The translations under genes and the position numbers were made by a program. Under the pieces are notes generated by a model. The model saw only the letters and a program-made list of their open reading frames with translations, was not told where the DNA came from and ran no database searches. A DNA stretch of 64,000 nt from Arsenophonus sp052174475 (GTDB lineage: Bacteria > Pseudomonadota > Gammaproteobacteria > Enterobacterales > Enterobacteriaceae), in NCBI GenBank assembly GCA_052174475.1, contig JBQMRO010000058.1, forward strand, positions 62,001-126,000. Direction: 5' to 3'. Positions 10,234-20,264 of this stretch are shown piece after piece (the stretch's first letter is position 1; the number at the start of each line of letters is the position of its first letter).

Positions 10234-11862
10234 TCACCTGTTTAATACTATCCCTGCCGCCCATGAAATTATACTGAAAAATATAAAACCAATAGCAGCA
10301 ACTTTTGAATCAAAAATTTGTAATAAAGTACCACATAATAAGCAAGTTGCTCCAATTCCTAGTAAATACTGGCTTTGCCTCTCCTTTCTTTCCTGTCCGT
10401 GTAAGAGGATAGTAAATTTATCAATACTATCTTGTAAGGATTTATGCTGCTTAAGCACCCCATAAATAAGATCAGGAATTTCTGGCATCTTTTCCACTAA
10501 ATAAGGTACTTTTTCTTTAAATGCAGTAATAATAGCTACTAACTCCATTTGCCGATATAACCAATCTTCAAGAAAAGGTTTGGCTGTTTTCCACAAATCT
10601 AATTGTGGATAAAGCTGTCTTCCCAATCCTTCAATATAGAACAAGGTTTTTTGCAATAATACTAACTGAGGTTGAACATCCATATTAAAACGACGTGCAG
10701 TATTGAAGAAATTGAATAAAACATGACCAAAAGAAATTTCAGCCAGTGGTTTCTCAAAAATTGGCTCACAAACGGTTCGAATAGCAAATTCAAAATCTTC
10801 TATATTAGTCTCTGGTGGTATCCACCCAGAGTCAACATGTAATTCAGCTACCTTACGATAATCACGATTAAAAAAAGCAATAAAATTTTCCGCTAAATAA
10901 CGTTTATCTTCTTTATTTAGCGAACCAACGATACCACAATCAATACCGATATATTGCGGATCTTCAGGATGTTCTCGACTAATAAAAATATTTCCAGGAT
11001 GCATATCAGCATGAAAAAAGCTATCGCGAAAAACTTGCGTAAAAAAGACTTTTACTCCACGTTCAGCTAATAACTTCATATCAATTCCTTGTTTCTTTAA
11101 TTCATTAACATCAGAAATAGGAATACCATAAATACGCTCCATAACCATCACATTCTCTCGACAGAAGTCTGAATAGACTTCAGGAATATAAAGCATGGAA
11201 CTATTTTCAAAATTACGCCTTAACTGAATTGTATTTGCCGCTTCACGCAATAAATTCAATTCATCAATTAATGTTTTTTCATACTCTCGAACAACTTCCT
11301 GTAGACGTAAGCGTTGTCTATCCAGAAAAAGTGGAATCCAATTAGCCAACCAATACATCAAGCTTATATCGGATTCAATAATCGGCAATATATCAGGGCG
11401 AATCACTTTAATTACAATTTGTTTATTATTTTGCTTTAATTTTGCAGTATGTACTTGAGCAATTGATGCCGTAGCTAAAGGTACCTCATCAAAATCATCA
11501 AACCATGTTTCAAGAGGACCACCTAATGACTGTTCTATATATTGACGAGCTAGTTGGCCATCAAAACTAACTACCTTATCTTGCAATAAGGCTAACTGAT
11601 CAGAAATTTTTGCTGGAAAAATATCGCGACGTGTAGACAACATTTGTCCAAATTTAATCCAAACTGGGCCTAAATCTTGCAAAGTTAAACGTAAACATTC
11701 ACCAATAGCTTTACTTTTATGTTTATTTAACAACCAAAATAAACAACGGCGTCCAATCCTTAAGAATAAGGTAAATTTAATTTTAGGAATGAATTCATCT
11801 AAACCATAATTTAGAAATACTCGAACAATAAAATAGAGACGTTTAATTTCTCCCAGTCTCAT
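10234..11862 (-). CDS. ubiB: UbiB, atypical kinase/ATPase for ubiquinone synthesis
   Basis: 542-residue protein of the ABC1/ADCK/UbiB family, close in length to E. coli UbiB. It is needed for coenzyme Q biosynthesis and is thought to act as a membrane-associated ATPase that makes lipid intermediates accessible to the Ubi enzymes. Visible motifs: the family-specific KxGQ motif as IKFGQ (about residues 69-73), the alanine-rich loop as LATASIAQVH (129-138), the lysine of VIKVIRP (152), HADMHPGN (284-291) and the metal-binding IDCG (307-310). Two hydrophobic helices end the protein (about 505-540), as in the family. It is the last intact gene of a minus-strand run rmuC, ubiE, ubiJ, ubiB. Its start overlaps the ubiJ end by 20 bp, which suggests translational coupling. 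The tat genes that normally follow are dead. Confidence 0.97.
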   Translation of the reverse strand: MRLGEIKRLYFIVRVFLNYGLDEFIPKIKFTLFLRIGRRCLFWLLNKHKSKAIGECLRLTLQDLGPVWIKFGQMLSTRRDIFPAKISDQLALLQDKVVSFDGQLARQYIEQSLGGPLETWFDDFDEVPLATASIAQVHTAKLKQNNKQIVIKVIRPDILPIIESDISLMYWLANWIPLFLDRQRLRLQEVVREYEKTLIDELNLLREAANTIQLRRNFENSSMLYIPEVYSDFCRENVMVMERIYGIPISDVNELKKQGIDMKLLAERGVKVFFTQVFRDSFFHADMHPGNIFISREHPEDPQYIGIDCGIVGSLNKEDKRYLAENFIAFFNRDYRKVAELHVDSGWIPPETNIEDFEFAIRTVCEPIFEKPLAEISFGHVLFNFFNTARRFNMDVQPQLVLLQKTLFYIEGLGRQLYPQLDLWKTAKPFLEDWLYRQMELVAIITAFKEKVPYLVEKMPEIPDLIYGVLKQHKSLQDSIDKFTILLHGQERKERQSQYLLGIGATCLLCGTLLQIFDSKVAAIGFIFFSIISWAAGIVLNR

Positions 11863-12502
11863 ATTTTTCCTCCAATTTAGCTAAACGCTGCTCTAGTCCT
11901 GAAATATCTACCAGTACCTGCTCAATCTTATTAACAAAACTTAGTACTTCCAATCTATTAGGAAAAATTTGCCATTCTTCTACCAATGCATTTTTTAAAT
12001 GTTTTTTTTGTTGCTTTAATAACCCATTTATTCCAAAAATACTTTTTTTAACCAAACAACTCATTACTTCGGCAATAAGATCACCGACATAAGGAGCAAA
12101 GTAATGAGCTGGATCCCATTCACCCGCATCAAGTAATGCATACCAATTCTGCACAACTTTCATATCTCCTACAATAACAATCGCACCATCGTTAATCAAC
12201 GCTAAAAGCTGTTGTATATTTTTAATATATAGTAAGGTTACTAACCCAGTTTTTATCATACAATCTTCCGGTGTAGGCCACTGGTTTACTACATCAACTC
12301 GTTGCTCATAGCATATAAATATTAACGGTTGAGATAATTCTTTTAAATTAATTGACAGCACTTTTCCAATCAACCTTACTCTAGCTGACTTCAACGCCAC
12401 TTCCTGATAGAAAAATTTATTTAACACATATTGTAAAAAAGAAGCTATTCCGGAATGTAATAATGGAATTTTTGAATAGCTTTTAATTGATGGAATATCC
12501 AT
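11843..12502 (-). CDS. ubiJ: UbiJ, ubiquinone-synthesis accessory factor (SCP2 domain)
   Basis: About 219 residues from the ATG at 12502. An in-frame ATG at 12541 would add 13 residues inside ubiE. I prefer 12502 because it falls one base after the ubiE stop and fits the family's N-terminus better. UbiJ carries an SCP2-like lipid-binding domain and, with UbiK, organises the soluble Ubi complex that handles hydrophobic CoQ intermediates. Recognisable family features are the 'ALKSARVRLIGKVLSI' N-terminal strand, 'GDMKVVQNWYALLDAGEWDPA' (split by few changes from E. coli) and a C-terminal coiled coil ending in LEQRLAKLEEK. It is sandwiched tightly between ubiE and ubiB, as in E. coli. Retention with ubiB and ubiE supports active quinone synthesis. 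Confidence 0.93.
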   Translation of the reverse strand: MDIPSIKSYSKIPLLHSGIASFLQYVLNKFFYQEVALKSARVRLIGKVLSINLKELSQPLIFICYEQRVDVVNQWPTPEDCMIKTGLVTLLYIKNIQQLLALINDGAIVIVGDMKVVQNWYALLDAGEWDPAHYFAPYVGDLIAEVMSCLVKKSIFGINGLLKQQKKHLKNALVEEWQIFPNRLEVLSFVNKIEQVLVDISGLEQRLAKLEEKYETGRN

Positions 12503-12503
12503 T

Positions 12504-13259
12504 TTAAAATTTGAATCCTTTATGTAAGGCAACGATTCCACCGCTCATGTTAGTATAAGAAACTTGTTCAAAACCAACTAATTTCATCATTCTCTTTAAC
12601 ATGTCTTGATTAGGATGCATACGAATAGATTCAACCAGATAGCGATAGCTATCGGCATCATTAGCTATCATTTTACCAATCCATGGTAAAATATTAAAAG
12701 AGTACGCATCATAAACTTTAATTAATGCTGGGAAAATGGGTTTTGAAAACTCTAATACTAATAAACGACCACCAGGTTTTAACACTCTAAACATTGATTT
12801 AAGCGCTTTATCTTTATCAGTAACATTACGAAGGCCAAAAGAAATACTAATACAATTGAAGTAGTTATCATGGAAAGGTAACTCTTCAGCATTAGCCTGA
12901 ACATAATTAACATTACCAATAATACCCTGATCACGAAGCTTTTCACGCCCTATTTTCAACATAGAATCATTGATATCAGCTAATACAACCTCACCTTTTT
13001 TGCCAACTATTTTGGCAAATTTAACAGTTAAATCTCCGGTACCACAAGCTAGATCTAAAATAAATTGCCCGCGGCGTGCACCACTGGCTTCTATCGTAAA
13101 ATGCTTCCAGATTCGATGAATCCCAAATGATATAAGATCGTTCATAAGATCATATTTCTGAGCTACTGAATGAAAAACAGCAGCAACCAAATCCCCTTTT
13201 TCATCCTTAGTTACTTTACGAAAACCAAAATCAGTAGTTTCTTTAATTAAATCTACCAT
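12504..13259 (-). CDS. ubiE: UbiE, demethylubiquinone/demethylmenaquinone C-methyltransferase
   Basis: 251 residues, the same length as E. coli UbiE. It transfers a methyl group from S-adenosylmethionine to the quinone ring (C-2 of the demethoxyubiquinol intermediate, and demethylmenaquinol). The class I methyltransferase SAM motif LDLACGTGD lies at residues 68-76, with the acidic strand-2 end ADINDSML near 104 and the motif LKPGGRLLVLEFSKP around 165-180. The UbiE signature YDLMND is at about 36-41. It starts at the ATG at 13259 and heads the ubiE-ubiJ-ubiB run, with about 100 bp of AT-rich DNA separating it from rmuC. A promoter in that gap is likely but no strong consensus stands out. Confidence 0.97.
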   Translation of the reverse strand: MVDLIKETTDFGFRKVTKDEKGDLVAAVFHSVAQKYDLMNDLISFGIHRIWKHFTIEASGARRGQFILDLACGTGDLTVKFAKIVGKKGEVVLADINDSMLKIGREKLRDQGIIGNVNYVQANAEELPFHDNYFNCISISFGLRNVTDKDKALKSMFRVLKPGGRLLVLEFSKPIFPALIKVYDAYSFNILPWIGKMIANDADSYRYLVESIRMHPNQDMLKRMMKLVGFEQVSYTNMSGGIVALHKGFKF

Positions 13260-13361
13260 TATTTACGCTCATTTAATCATTAAAATAATCGAAATATAAT
13301 CATGTTATCCTAATATCTTATTTATGACCTAACGATTTTTCTTAATCATTAATTTATCTGT

Positions 13362-14684
13362 CTATTTAATAAATTTAATATCAATTGGACGTTTAACTTC
13401 TATACCTAATTCTTTTAAACTTTCTGCCTGGCTAATTAAATTACTTTTTCCTTCCGCTAATTTTTTGATCGCCGATTGATAATTAGTTTGTGCTTTGCTC
13501 AAACTTTGACCTAAAACCTGTATATCATCGATAAATAAACGCATTTTGTCATACATGCTAGCAGCACGCTCAGCAATTACTTGTGCATTTTTGTTTTGTC
13601 GTTCATAACGCCACAAATTATTAATAATACGTACTGCTACCAATAAGGTTGAAGGACAAACGAGTAAAATATTACTCCGCAAACCTTCATCAATAAGTTC
13701 AGGTGCTTCACGTAAAGCAATTAAATAAGCTGGTTCGAGAGGAATAAACATTAATACATAATCCAGCGATCTTAACCCATTTAATTGATGATAATCTTTT
13801 TGTCCAAGCTCTTTTATATGATTACGCACTGAATTAATATGCTCTCGCAATGCCCTTGTTCGCTGTTGTTCATCTTCGCTATTAAAATAGTGTTCATAAG
13901 CTGTTAATGACATTTTAGCGTCGATAACAACATCTTTACCTTGTGGTAAACGAATAATCACATCTGGTTTATAACGATTATTAGAAGTATTAATACTGAC
14001 TTGAGTTTCAAATTCATGCCCCTGCCTTAGCCCAGAAGCTTCTAATATACGAGATAGAATTGTCTCACCCCAATTTCCCTGAATTTTATTATCCCCTTTT
14101 AAGGCTTTGGTCAGATTAATCGTTTCTTTTGCCATTGCTGCATTTAATTGTTGAAGCTGACGAATTTCATGAGCTAGAGTGTGACGCTCACGCGCTTCTT
14201 GATTAAAACTCTCATCTACTTGACGGCTAAAACCGTCCAATTGTTCACGAAAGGGTGTTAATAATGAAATTAAACTTTGACGGTTCTGCTCTGAAGCTCG
14301 ACGTTCATTTTGCTCAAAAATACGATTAGCTAAATTCTCAAACTGAACATTTAACCGTTGCTCGCTATTGAGTAACAACTGATGTTTCTCTTCAAAAGCC
14401 AACCGTATCTCTTCAAGCCGCGTCATCACTTCACGTAGTTCAACTTCTTGATTATGATTAATTTCCTTTTGTAACCTTAATTCTTGCTCCCGCTGTTCAC
14501 ACTCAACTTTCCAATATTCGAGATGGGTGATTTTTTCCTCATAGCTACCTTGGATACTATAAAAATTTTGTAATTCAAATTCTTTTTTATTTATTTTATG
14601 CGCAATAAGCAGCCAGATAACACTACCACCAAAGAGTATGCCGATAAGAAATGCAATAATTGCATATAATAACTGAATATCCAC
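13362..14684 (-). CDS. rmuC: RmuC-family DNA recombination protein
   Basis: About 440 residues from a GTG at 14684, preceded by a good ribosome site (AAGGAAA). A longer frame opens at an ATG at 14753, but its extra residues come from the end of an IS1595 relic. The GTG start gives the family-like N-terminus VDIQLLYAIIAFLIG, a single membrane helix. RmuC limits recombination at inverted repeats and has a nuclease-like fold. Residues after the helix form a long coiled coil (about 30-185). The conserved core follows: LKGDNKIQGNWGE, PDVIIRLPQGKDVVIDAKMS (PD-(D/E)xK-like), DYVLMFIPLEPAYL and LWRYERQNKNA. It is somewhat shorter than E. coli RmuC (475 aa) at the C-terminus, which is variable. The IS relic lies about 50 bp upstream and probably replaced the native promoter. 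Confidence 0.93.
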   Translation of the reverse strand: MDIQLLYAIIAFLIGILFGGSVIWLLIAHKINKKEFELQNFYSIQGSYEEKITHLEYWKVECEQREQELRLQKEINHNQEVELREVMTRLEEIRLAFEEKHQLLLNSEQRLNVQFENLANRIFEQNERRASEQNRQSLISLLTPFREQLDGFSRQVDESFNQEARERHTLAHEIRQLQQLNAAMAKETINLTKALKGDNKIQGNWGETILSRILEASGLRQGHEFETQVSINTSNNRYKPDVIIRLPQGKDVVIDAKMSLTAYEHYFNSEDEQQRTRALREHINSVRNHIKELGQKDYHQLNGLRSLDYVLMFIPLEPAYLIALREAPELIDEGLRSNILLVCPSTLLVAVRIINNLWRYERQNKNAQVIAERAASMYDKMRLFIDDIQVLGQSLSKAQTNYQSAIKKLAEGKSNLISQAESLKELGIEVKRPIDIKFIK

Positions 14685-14736
14685 CTTGATTTCCTTAAAA
14701 TAGTTGTTACTTCTCAGAAGAGAGTGTGGTTTTTTG

Positions 14737-15757
14737 GCTATGTTAGTAAACATTGTTGCTTTGCTTGCAGAATTAATTTATAGATAGATCTGTATTTTAA
14801 TTGTTGTGATTTTAAATAAACTACTTCAGGCTAGATAATTCTATAAATAAAACGATCCCAAATCATGAAATCTACTCAGTCATCTTTTTAATTAACTGAT
14901 ATAATTATTCACATTTTGAATCTGTAATTCTTTATCAATAACTTTCTGATTACCTAATCTTATTAGGCAATAGTGACTAATTTCATGCTTGTTAGAAAAG
15001 GTTTTGTAAGATTTTGCTCATCCGAATAAAAGATGAACTCTTTATCAATGATCAGCTCAAGAAAATTGGCTCATATTCTGTATTAAACTCTTTAAGAATT
15101 TCATCGCTTACATAATTCTCTATTCTTTAGCGATTAAGACTGCAACTTGTTATTTTCTTTTATTTCCTCCTTCTCCAGAGTTTTCTAGCTTTCTTATGTG
15201 GAATGTAACACTTTTCTTCAAAAGCTTTATGGAAAAATGTTTAATCGACTTTACTAATACCACTTAGTGCACTTAAGTTGACTGTTACTATTGAAGCAAG
15301 GAAACAAGGACATCCCATTTCTAAACGCTATTTTAAATGAATATTTGTTTGTTTTTTCTAACTTCCGTAAATTTAAACTATTTAACAAACATCGCAGATA
15401 ACTAAACCATTTATCCTTTTGATGTAGCTTCGCCAACAGCAGAATTCCAGTAAGATTGTTAAATGTTTTTCTACAATCAGAAATTTTAGAAAAATATGCT
15501 GTAACCCTAAAATGAATATCTACAGCGGATAACAACACACTCAGTGTGCACTATGGACGTAATAAAGTGGAATGAGTTTATTTAATGCATAAATCAATGT
15601 TATCTGATAGATTATCTCCGAGCCAATTAATGAGATGCAGTTTTATATTGGAAGAAGTGAGGAGAGAGTCGCTTTAATCTATATGATTGTTTTCTTTTTA
15701 GAGCAATCTCTGCAGAAAAAATTCCTTATAGAGTATAATGGATTTCTATCAATAATT
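14737..15757 (-). mobile_element. IS1595-family relic truncated by IS481
   Basis: Begins at the terminal GGCTATGTTAGTAAACA next to rmuC and shares its sequence with the other IS1595 copies. A minus-strand frame at 15254-15538 still reads a long part of the N-terminal transposase region: KTFNNLTGILLLAKLHQKDK, then WFSYLRCLLNSLNLR. This is the helical segment before the DDE domain of IS1595/ISXO2-like enzymes. The 5' inverted end is lost where an IS481 relic begins near 15757. The DDE part is broken. Confidence 0.75.
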
Positions 15758-16795
15758 TTTTCCAGGGTAATTTTTTTGAATAATTCAGATTTAACTTTAA
15801 ATATATCTTTCATAAGACTACAATATAGTTTACTATCTAATTATACAGTAAAACATATCAATGTAGACTAATATAAAACTCATAACTAGAATTAAAATTA
15901 TGGCTCTGCAGCTCATCTCTAATACGCACATTAAATTGCTTGACCATTATTGTTTATGAAAATGCATCGACTGGCTAAGTCGGCATTCTATACCAAGCTT
16001 TGTATGTAAAACAGTAAGTTCATATTATTCCGGCAAATAAATGTTTTCACAGATTGAGAGAGATTTGTAAATTCTTTTCCTTTATCTGTAAGCATCCGAT
16101 AGATAACTATTCTATATGTTCAATTAAGATCACGTAAAAAGAGTTGAACATTAATCACGGTTTCGGTCTTGAGTAGACAAATAAAAAATTATTGAGTGGT
16201 GCGATCTTTGCTTATGCAAAGATAGCGTCGTAAAGTTTTATTTACATTTACAGAAGATTTGCATGTCTAGGTGCAAATAAGCATGTTCGTAACCTTATGT
16301 GATTTATATTTGGATTCGTAACTTTTCCTTTATCTTATTTCAGACGGATTCCTTATTTCATATCTACGTAAACAACAATATCCAGTCTAAATTAAGATAA
16401 AAAAACGGAGTTCAGGAATTCGCGTATTGCTCACTGTTAAAAAATCGTTTAGTAGAGAAATTACTTTTACAGGAAAACGACTATAGCTTCTTGAACAAGC
16501 AACAACCCCCTTCATCAGTAAACGGTTGGGTTATTAGCTGTAATAACCAACATTATCTCGTTTTTACTTTTTAGCAACGGTAAGTTTTAAGATATCATAA
16601 CGTTATCTAAAATAGATGCAGCTCTCTTTTTGCTTGAGGAATACTCTGATTTTATGTATTGTAGTTCCTGACGATGGAGCTCAATCATTATGATATTTTC
16701 TTCTTAATTACACCCCATCAGTAATCATCTTGCTATAAATAGGTCTGCACAAGGAGGTCTATATAATGACCTGAGACCAAATAACTAATATACGC
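15758..16795 (-). mobile_element. IS481-family relic, near full length
   Basis: Minus-strand reading gives the DDE integrase core in pieces. IYRMLTDKGKEFTN lies near 16110 (IS481 'LTDNG.EFT'), KQFNVRIRDELQ near 15940 ('VERFN.RI.D.L'), and a terminal KVKSELFKK-type end near 15775. Stops and indels throughout. It sits between the IS1595 relic at rmuC and the dead fre gene, at the point where the expected gene order is broken. Confidence 0.7.
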
Positions 16796-16854
16796 TTTTA
16801 TTGTGTATTTTTGCTATTTTCTGTCTAAAATGTCTGTTTTTATTTTGTTATTAG

Positions 16855-17515
16855 ATTTAAATAAATTCACACGTATTACCATAAAGATATTCAGGATTGA
16901 CCCACTATTTCACTAGAAAGGTATTCCTTAGCTATTTTCGCCATTTCAAAACATTCAGCAATATAAATTCATTTTTTTAAAAAAATCAAATCATCCAATA
17001 CAGCACTCAAAACCATACATATCCTAACCATCTTCACTAATCTTGTTTAGGTTATTCAACAATAGAAATAATTTTTATGTTTTAATATTGCTCTAAAAGA
17101 GACTACAATTCACTTAAATCATATAAGTGTTATAACCTTCATTCGCTCCAATAAAAGATAATATCTCTGTCAGAATTTTCTTCCAATGCAGAATATGAAA
17201 TAATAGCGCAGATATAAGATAATCTTCTTCTCCGTCAATAAGAATTATTGGTTTTGATTTCCCTGATTAAATCAAGCTTTACTATAAGGTATATAAATAT
17301 TAATACTATTCTATAAAAATATACTCCATAACCGCCATGGCATAAAGATTAAACTCTGACATACTAATATATAACTCAATTTTTTCTAAAGAAATTAGAA
17401 CCAAAAAAATAGACGTTTATCACAGCTATTTACAATGGCTATTAAATATTGGCCAACACGAAAAGAAAATTAACTATCAGTTAATAATTGAACGTAATAG
17501 ACTATATCAATAACA
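16855..17515 (-). pseudogene. fre: fre pseudogene (NAD(P)H-flavin reductase)
   Basis: Directly downstream of ubiD on the minus strand, as in E. coli. Shifting frames recover the Fre sequence in order. SEFNLYAMAVMEYI near 17350 matches the 'GASE.NLYA.AVMDRI' block. The region equivalent to 'RP..LIAGGTGF.YA.S' survives only as KPIILIDGEEDYLISALL near 17230. IIFYWS...HLYDLSEL near 17130 matches 'I.IYWGG...QHLYDL.ELE', and FEMAKIAKEYLSSE near 16920 matches the C-terminal 'RFEMAKIARELF'. In-frame stops and frameshifts are numerous. Flavin reductase function is lost here. Confidence 0.9.
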
Positions 17516-17533
17516 ATTTCTATAGAAACTATC

Positions 17534-19036
17534 TTACAACTTAATGTTATCATTTAGGTTCTCTGATAATCTAAAAATATCCAATTCATGCCAAATATCA
17601 TCTATCCGTTTTTTTATTTTTTCTGTCATAACAATTGGACGACCCCACTCTCGTTGTGTTTCACCCGACCATTTATTAGTTGCATCAAGTCCCATTTTTG
17701 AACCTAAACCTGAAATGGGTGATGCAAAATCAAGATAATCAATCGGAGTATTTTCCATTATAATGGTATCTCGTGCTGGATCCATTCTAGTTGTTATTGC
17801 CCAAATGACATCATTCCAGTTACGAGCATTAATATCCTCATCACAGACAATAACAAATTTTGTATACATAAATTGCCGTAAATAAGACCAAACTCCCATC
17901 ATAAGACGCTTAGCATGTCCAGCATATTGTTTTTTTATTGTCACCACAGCAAGCCGATAAGAGCACCCTTCAGGTGGTAAATAAAAATCAACAATTTCTG
18001 GAAATTGTTTTTGTAACATAGGGACTAAAATCTCATTCAGTGCAGCACCTAAAACAGCAGGTTCATCAGGAGGGCGGCCAGTGTAGGTTGAATGATAAAT
18101 AGCATCACTACGTTGAGTAATATGTGTAACGGTAAATACCGGAAATTTATTACCTTCATTATAATAGCCTGTATGATCTCCATAAGGCCCTTCTGGTGCA
18201 AATTCTTCAGGATTAATATAACCTTCAAGAATAATTTCTGCACCTGACGGGACTTCAAGCTCATTAGATATACATTTCACAACAGATGAACGATGTCCAC
18301 GCAATAGTCCAGCAAATGCATATTCAGAAATCGTATCCGGAATAGGTGTTACCGCAGCCAGAATAGTAGCAGGATCAGCTCCTAAAGCTACTGCAATAGG
18401 AAAAGGTTTATCTTGATATATATTACACCATTCTTGAAAATCCAATGCCCCACCCCGGTGAGATAACCAACGCATAATCAATTTGTTTTTAGTTAATAAT
18501 TGCTGACGATAGATACCTAGATTTTGTCGTGTTTTATTAGGTCCTTGAGTAACCGTCAATCCCCATGTTATAAGTGGTGCTACATCTTCTGGCCAACAAT
18601 GCATTATTGGAATACAAAATAGATCAACATCGTCACCTTGCCAAATTTGTTCTTGACAGGATGCAAACTTCAATCTTTTGATTGGCATATTAAGGAGTTG
18701 TTTAAATTTTGGTAATTTCTCAATTAAATCAGCAAATCCTTTAGGTGGATCCGGTTCTTTAAGAAAGGTTAATAATTTGCCAATTTCATGCAATGCTTTG
18801 ATATTTTTTTGCCCTAAACCCATCGCAACGCGTTCAACGGTTCCAAATAAATTACATAGAACTGGCATAGCAAAACCTTTAGGGTTTTCAAATAGCAGTA
18901 CAGGCCCAGCTGCTCGTAAAGTTCTATCTGCTATTTCTGTCATTTCTAAATAAGGATCGACTTCATAGCTTATACGCTTTAGTTCTTTTTTCTGTTCTAA
19001 TAATGATATAAAATCTCTGAGATCACGGTATTTCAT
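17534..19036 (-). CDS. ubiD: UbiD, prFMN-dependent 3-polyprenyl-4-hydroxybenzoate decarboxylase
   Basis: 500 residues, close to E. coli UbiD (497), with start ATG at 19036. It removes the carboxyl group of the prenylated 4-hydroxybenzoate made by UbiA, using the prenylated FMN supplied by UbiX. The family block EEFAPEGPYGDHTGYYNEG (around 277-295), rich in active-site and cofactor/metal residues, is intact. The N-terminal KYRDLRDFISLLEQKKELKR and the C-terminal DPARDTIIMENTPIDYLDFA regions are also well preserved. The fre gene that follows it in related bacteria is dead. Together with ubiA at 35.5 kb, this keeps the first committed ring steps of ubiquinone synthesis. No promoter consensus is obvious in the AT-rich DNA upstream. 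Confidence 0.97.
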   Translation of the reverse strand: MKYRDLRDFISLLEQKKELKRISYEVDPYLEMTEIADRTLRAAGPVLLFENPKGFAMPVLCNLFGTVERVAMGLGQKNIKALHEIGKLLTFLKEPDPPKGFADLIEKLPKFKQLLNMPIKRLKFASCQEQIWQGDDVDLFCIPIMHCWPEDVAPLITWGLTVTQGPNKTRQNLGIYRQQLLTKNKLIMRWLSHRGGALDFQEWCNIYQDKPFPIAVALGADPATILAAVTPIPDTISEYAFAGLLRGHRSSVVKCISNELEVPSGAEIILEGYINPEEFAPEGPYGDHTGYYNEGNKFPVFTVTHITQRSDAIYHSTYTGRPPDEPAVLGAALNEILVPMLQKQFPEIVDFYLPPEGCSYRLAVVTIKKQYAGHAKRLMMGVWSYLRQFMYTKFVIVCDEDINARNWNDVIWAITTRMDPARDTIIMENTPIDYLDFASPISGLGSKMGLDATNKWSGETQREWGRPIVMTEKIKKRIDDIWHELDIFRLSENLNDNIKL

Positions 19037-19164
19037 TATATATTTTCTACTTTTTAATTTACTGTAGCTGCATTATAAATTTTAATGCAGCTCATACCAA
19101 CAAAGGTTCAATTTATTAAAATTAGTGAATATTTTAATTTAATTGCAATGCAATTAAATATTTA

Positions 19165-19645
19165 TTTTAGCATAGGTTGTTAGTAGAAATCTCTTTTAAT
19201 GTATCAAAGATTTTCGCTAAAGAGGTACAGGTTACCATGAAAAAATAAACGATCATACAGATAAAAGAAACTCTTTTCTGCTTTCTGCCAACATAAATGC
19301 GCTATGTGGTATTGTTGAAATCAACGAAATATATTCCCTGAATAATATAAATAAAAGCGTTATTATCCAGATATAAAAAAGCACAAAAAGCGGGAGAAGA
19401 GGAGTAAAATGAAAGAACGAATCGTCTTCTTATAATCAACTGAGATCGATGGGGTCTCATGTGAGAAATAGATTTTTTAAGAGTTTAATGGAGGGTGTGT
19501 TCAGCCGTTTTCTTGAGATTATTATTAATAAAGAGTACATCTTTTACTCGGATTAGGCTATAAATGCTACGAAACCTTTGCCAGAGAACATAAAATTAAT
19601 CATCATTGCCTAATATTATTAGATAATCAAAGATTTATAAGTTAT
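19165..19645 (+). mobile_element. IS1595-family relic with internal deletion
   Basis: Aligns by eye with the plus-strand copies at 31.5 kb and 47.4 kb but lacks several hundred bases of the middle. Readable scraps include GIVEINEI near 19310 (IS1595 'GIVEIDETFF') and the 'R..A...HK...FA..H.I.H' region near 19560-19600. Stops throughout. Confidence 0.62.
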
Positions 19646-19689
19646 GTTAATTTCTGGTGGTATGAGGTTCAAAGATGACGGCGTATCCT

Positions 19690-20035
19690 ATAGATTACTT
19701 TCGACAATGATGTCAACAACAGAGAAATGATATCCCATAAAAGTCTAGTCTACAGCTATCTGTAAAACCAGATATTACCGTAATCCCTTTCATGAACTTA
19801 TCCATAATCCTATTAGGAAGCTAGTAGTACCGCTATTGAGGCGTAGATCGACTCGAAGCTACGGTTCCCTATCAGATCCCCTGACATCATTATGAATAAG
19901 TTCATGTAACGAATGTTAGAGATAATGTCTGGTTTTGCAAATATCTTTATGGTAAACTTTTCATGATATATCATCTATATATTATTGAAATCATTCACGA
20001 AATCAATCAACAGGATTCGGCAGTATCTACGAAAA
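19690..20035. repeat. Inverted pair of IS256 5' ends
   Basis: The first about 120 bases of an IS256-type transposase gene occur forward at 19700-19812 (frame: MMSTTEKCHIKV-like). They recur inverted at 19885-20030, facing the first copy across a short centre of about 70 bases. The two arms are imperfect complements of each other: both read the 'ttcatgaa(c/t)ttat' block and the 'caacaacagagaaatgatatc' type start. It looks like two IS copies deleted to their 5' ends, leaving a long imperfect palindrome. Confidence 0.6.
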
Positions 20036-20264
20036 CTAATACACCAAAATTGGTATAACTTTATTATATTAATAAAATATATACAACTAGCATTTATCTA
20101 AATTAATTAGATATTTATAACAAGAAATTTAAAAAAAATTAATAAAGTTAAAAACTAATTAAATTAATTTTTTTAAATATTAATAAACATATATATATTT
20201 TATAATTAAAAATTTATTTCAAAAATAAATAATATTAAAAATAACTACTAATATATCGTTTGCT
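20036..20264. other. Extremely AT-rich spacer
   Basis: Almost pure A+T with runs of AAATTAAT-type sequence. No gene or clear repeat unit. It lies just downstream of the hemN relic on the minus strand. Confidence 0.5.

Noticed and set aside
12503..12541. Upstream ATG for ubiJ inside ubiE
   Set aside because: It adds 13 residues with no family support; the ATG at 12502 follows the ubiE stop by one base.
15635..15871. 78-codon plus-strand open frame
   Set aside because: Spans the junction of an IS1595 relic and an IS481 relic and is antisense to both transposases.
18678..18953. 91-codon plus-strand open frame
   Set aside because: Antisense shadow of intact ubiD. The same applies to the open frames at 17544-17738 and 18049-18264.
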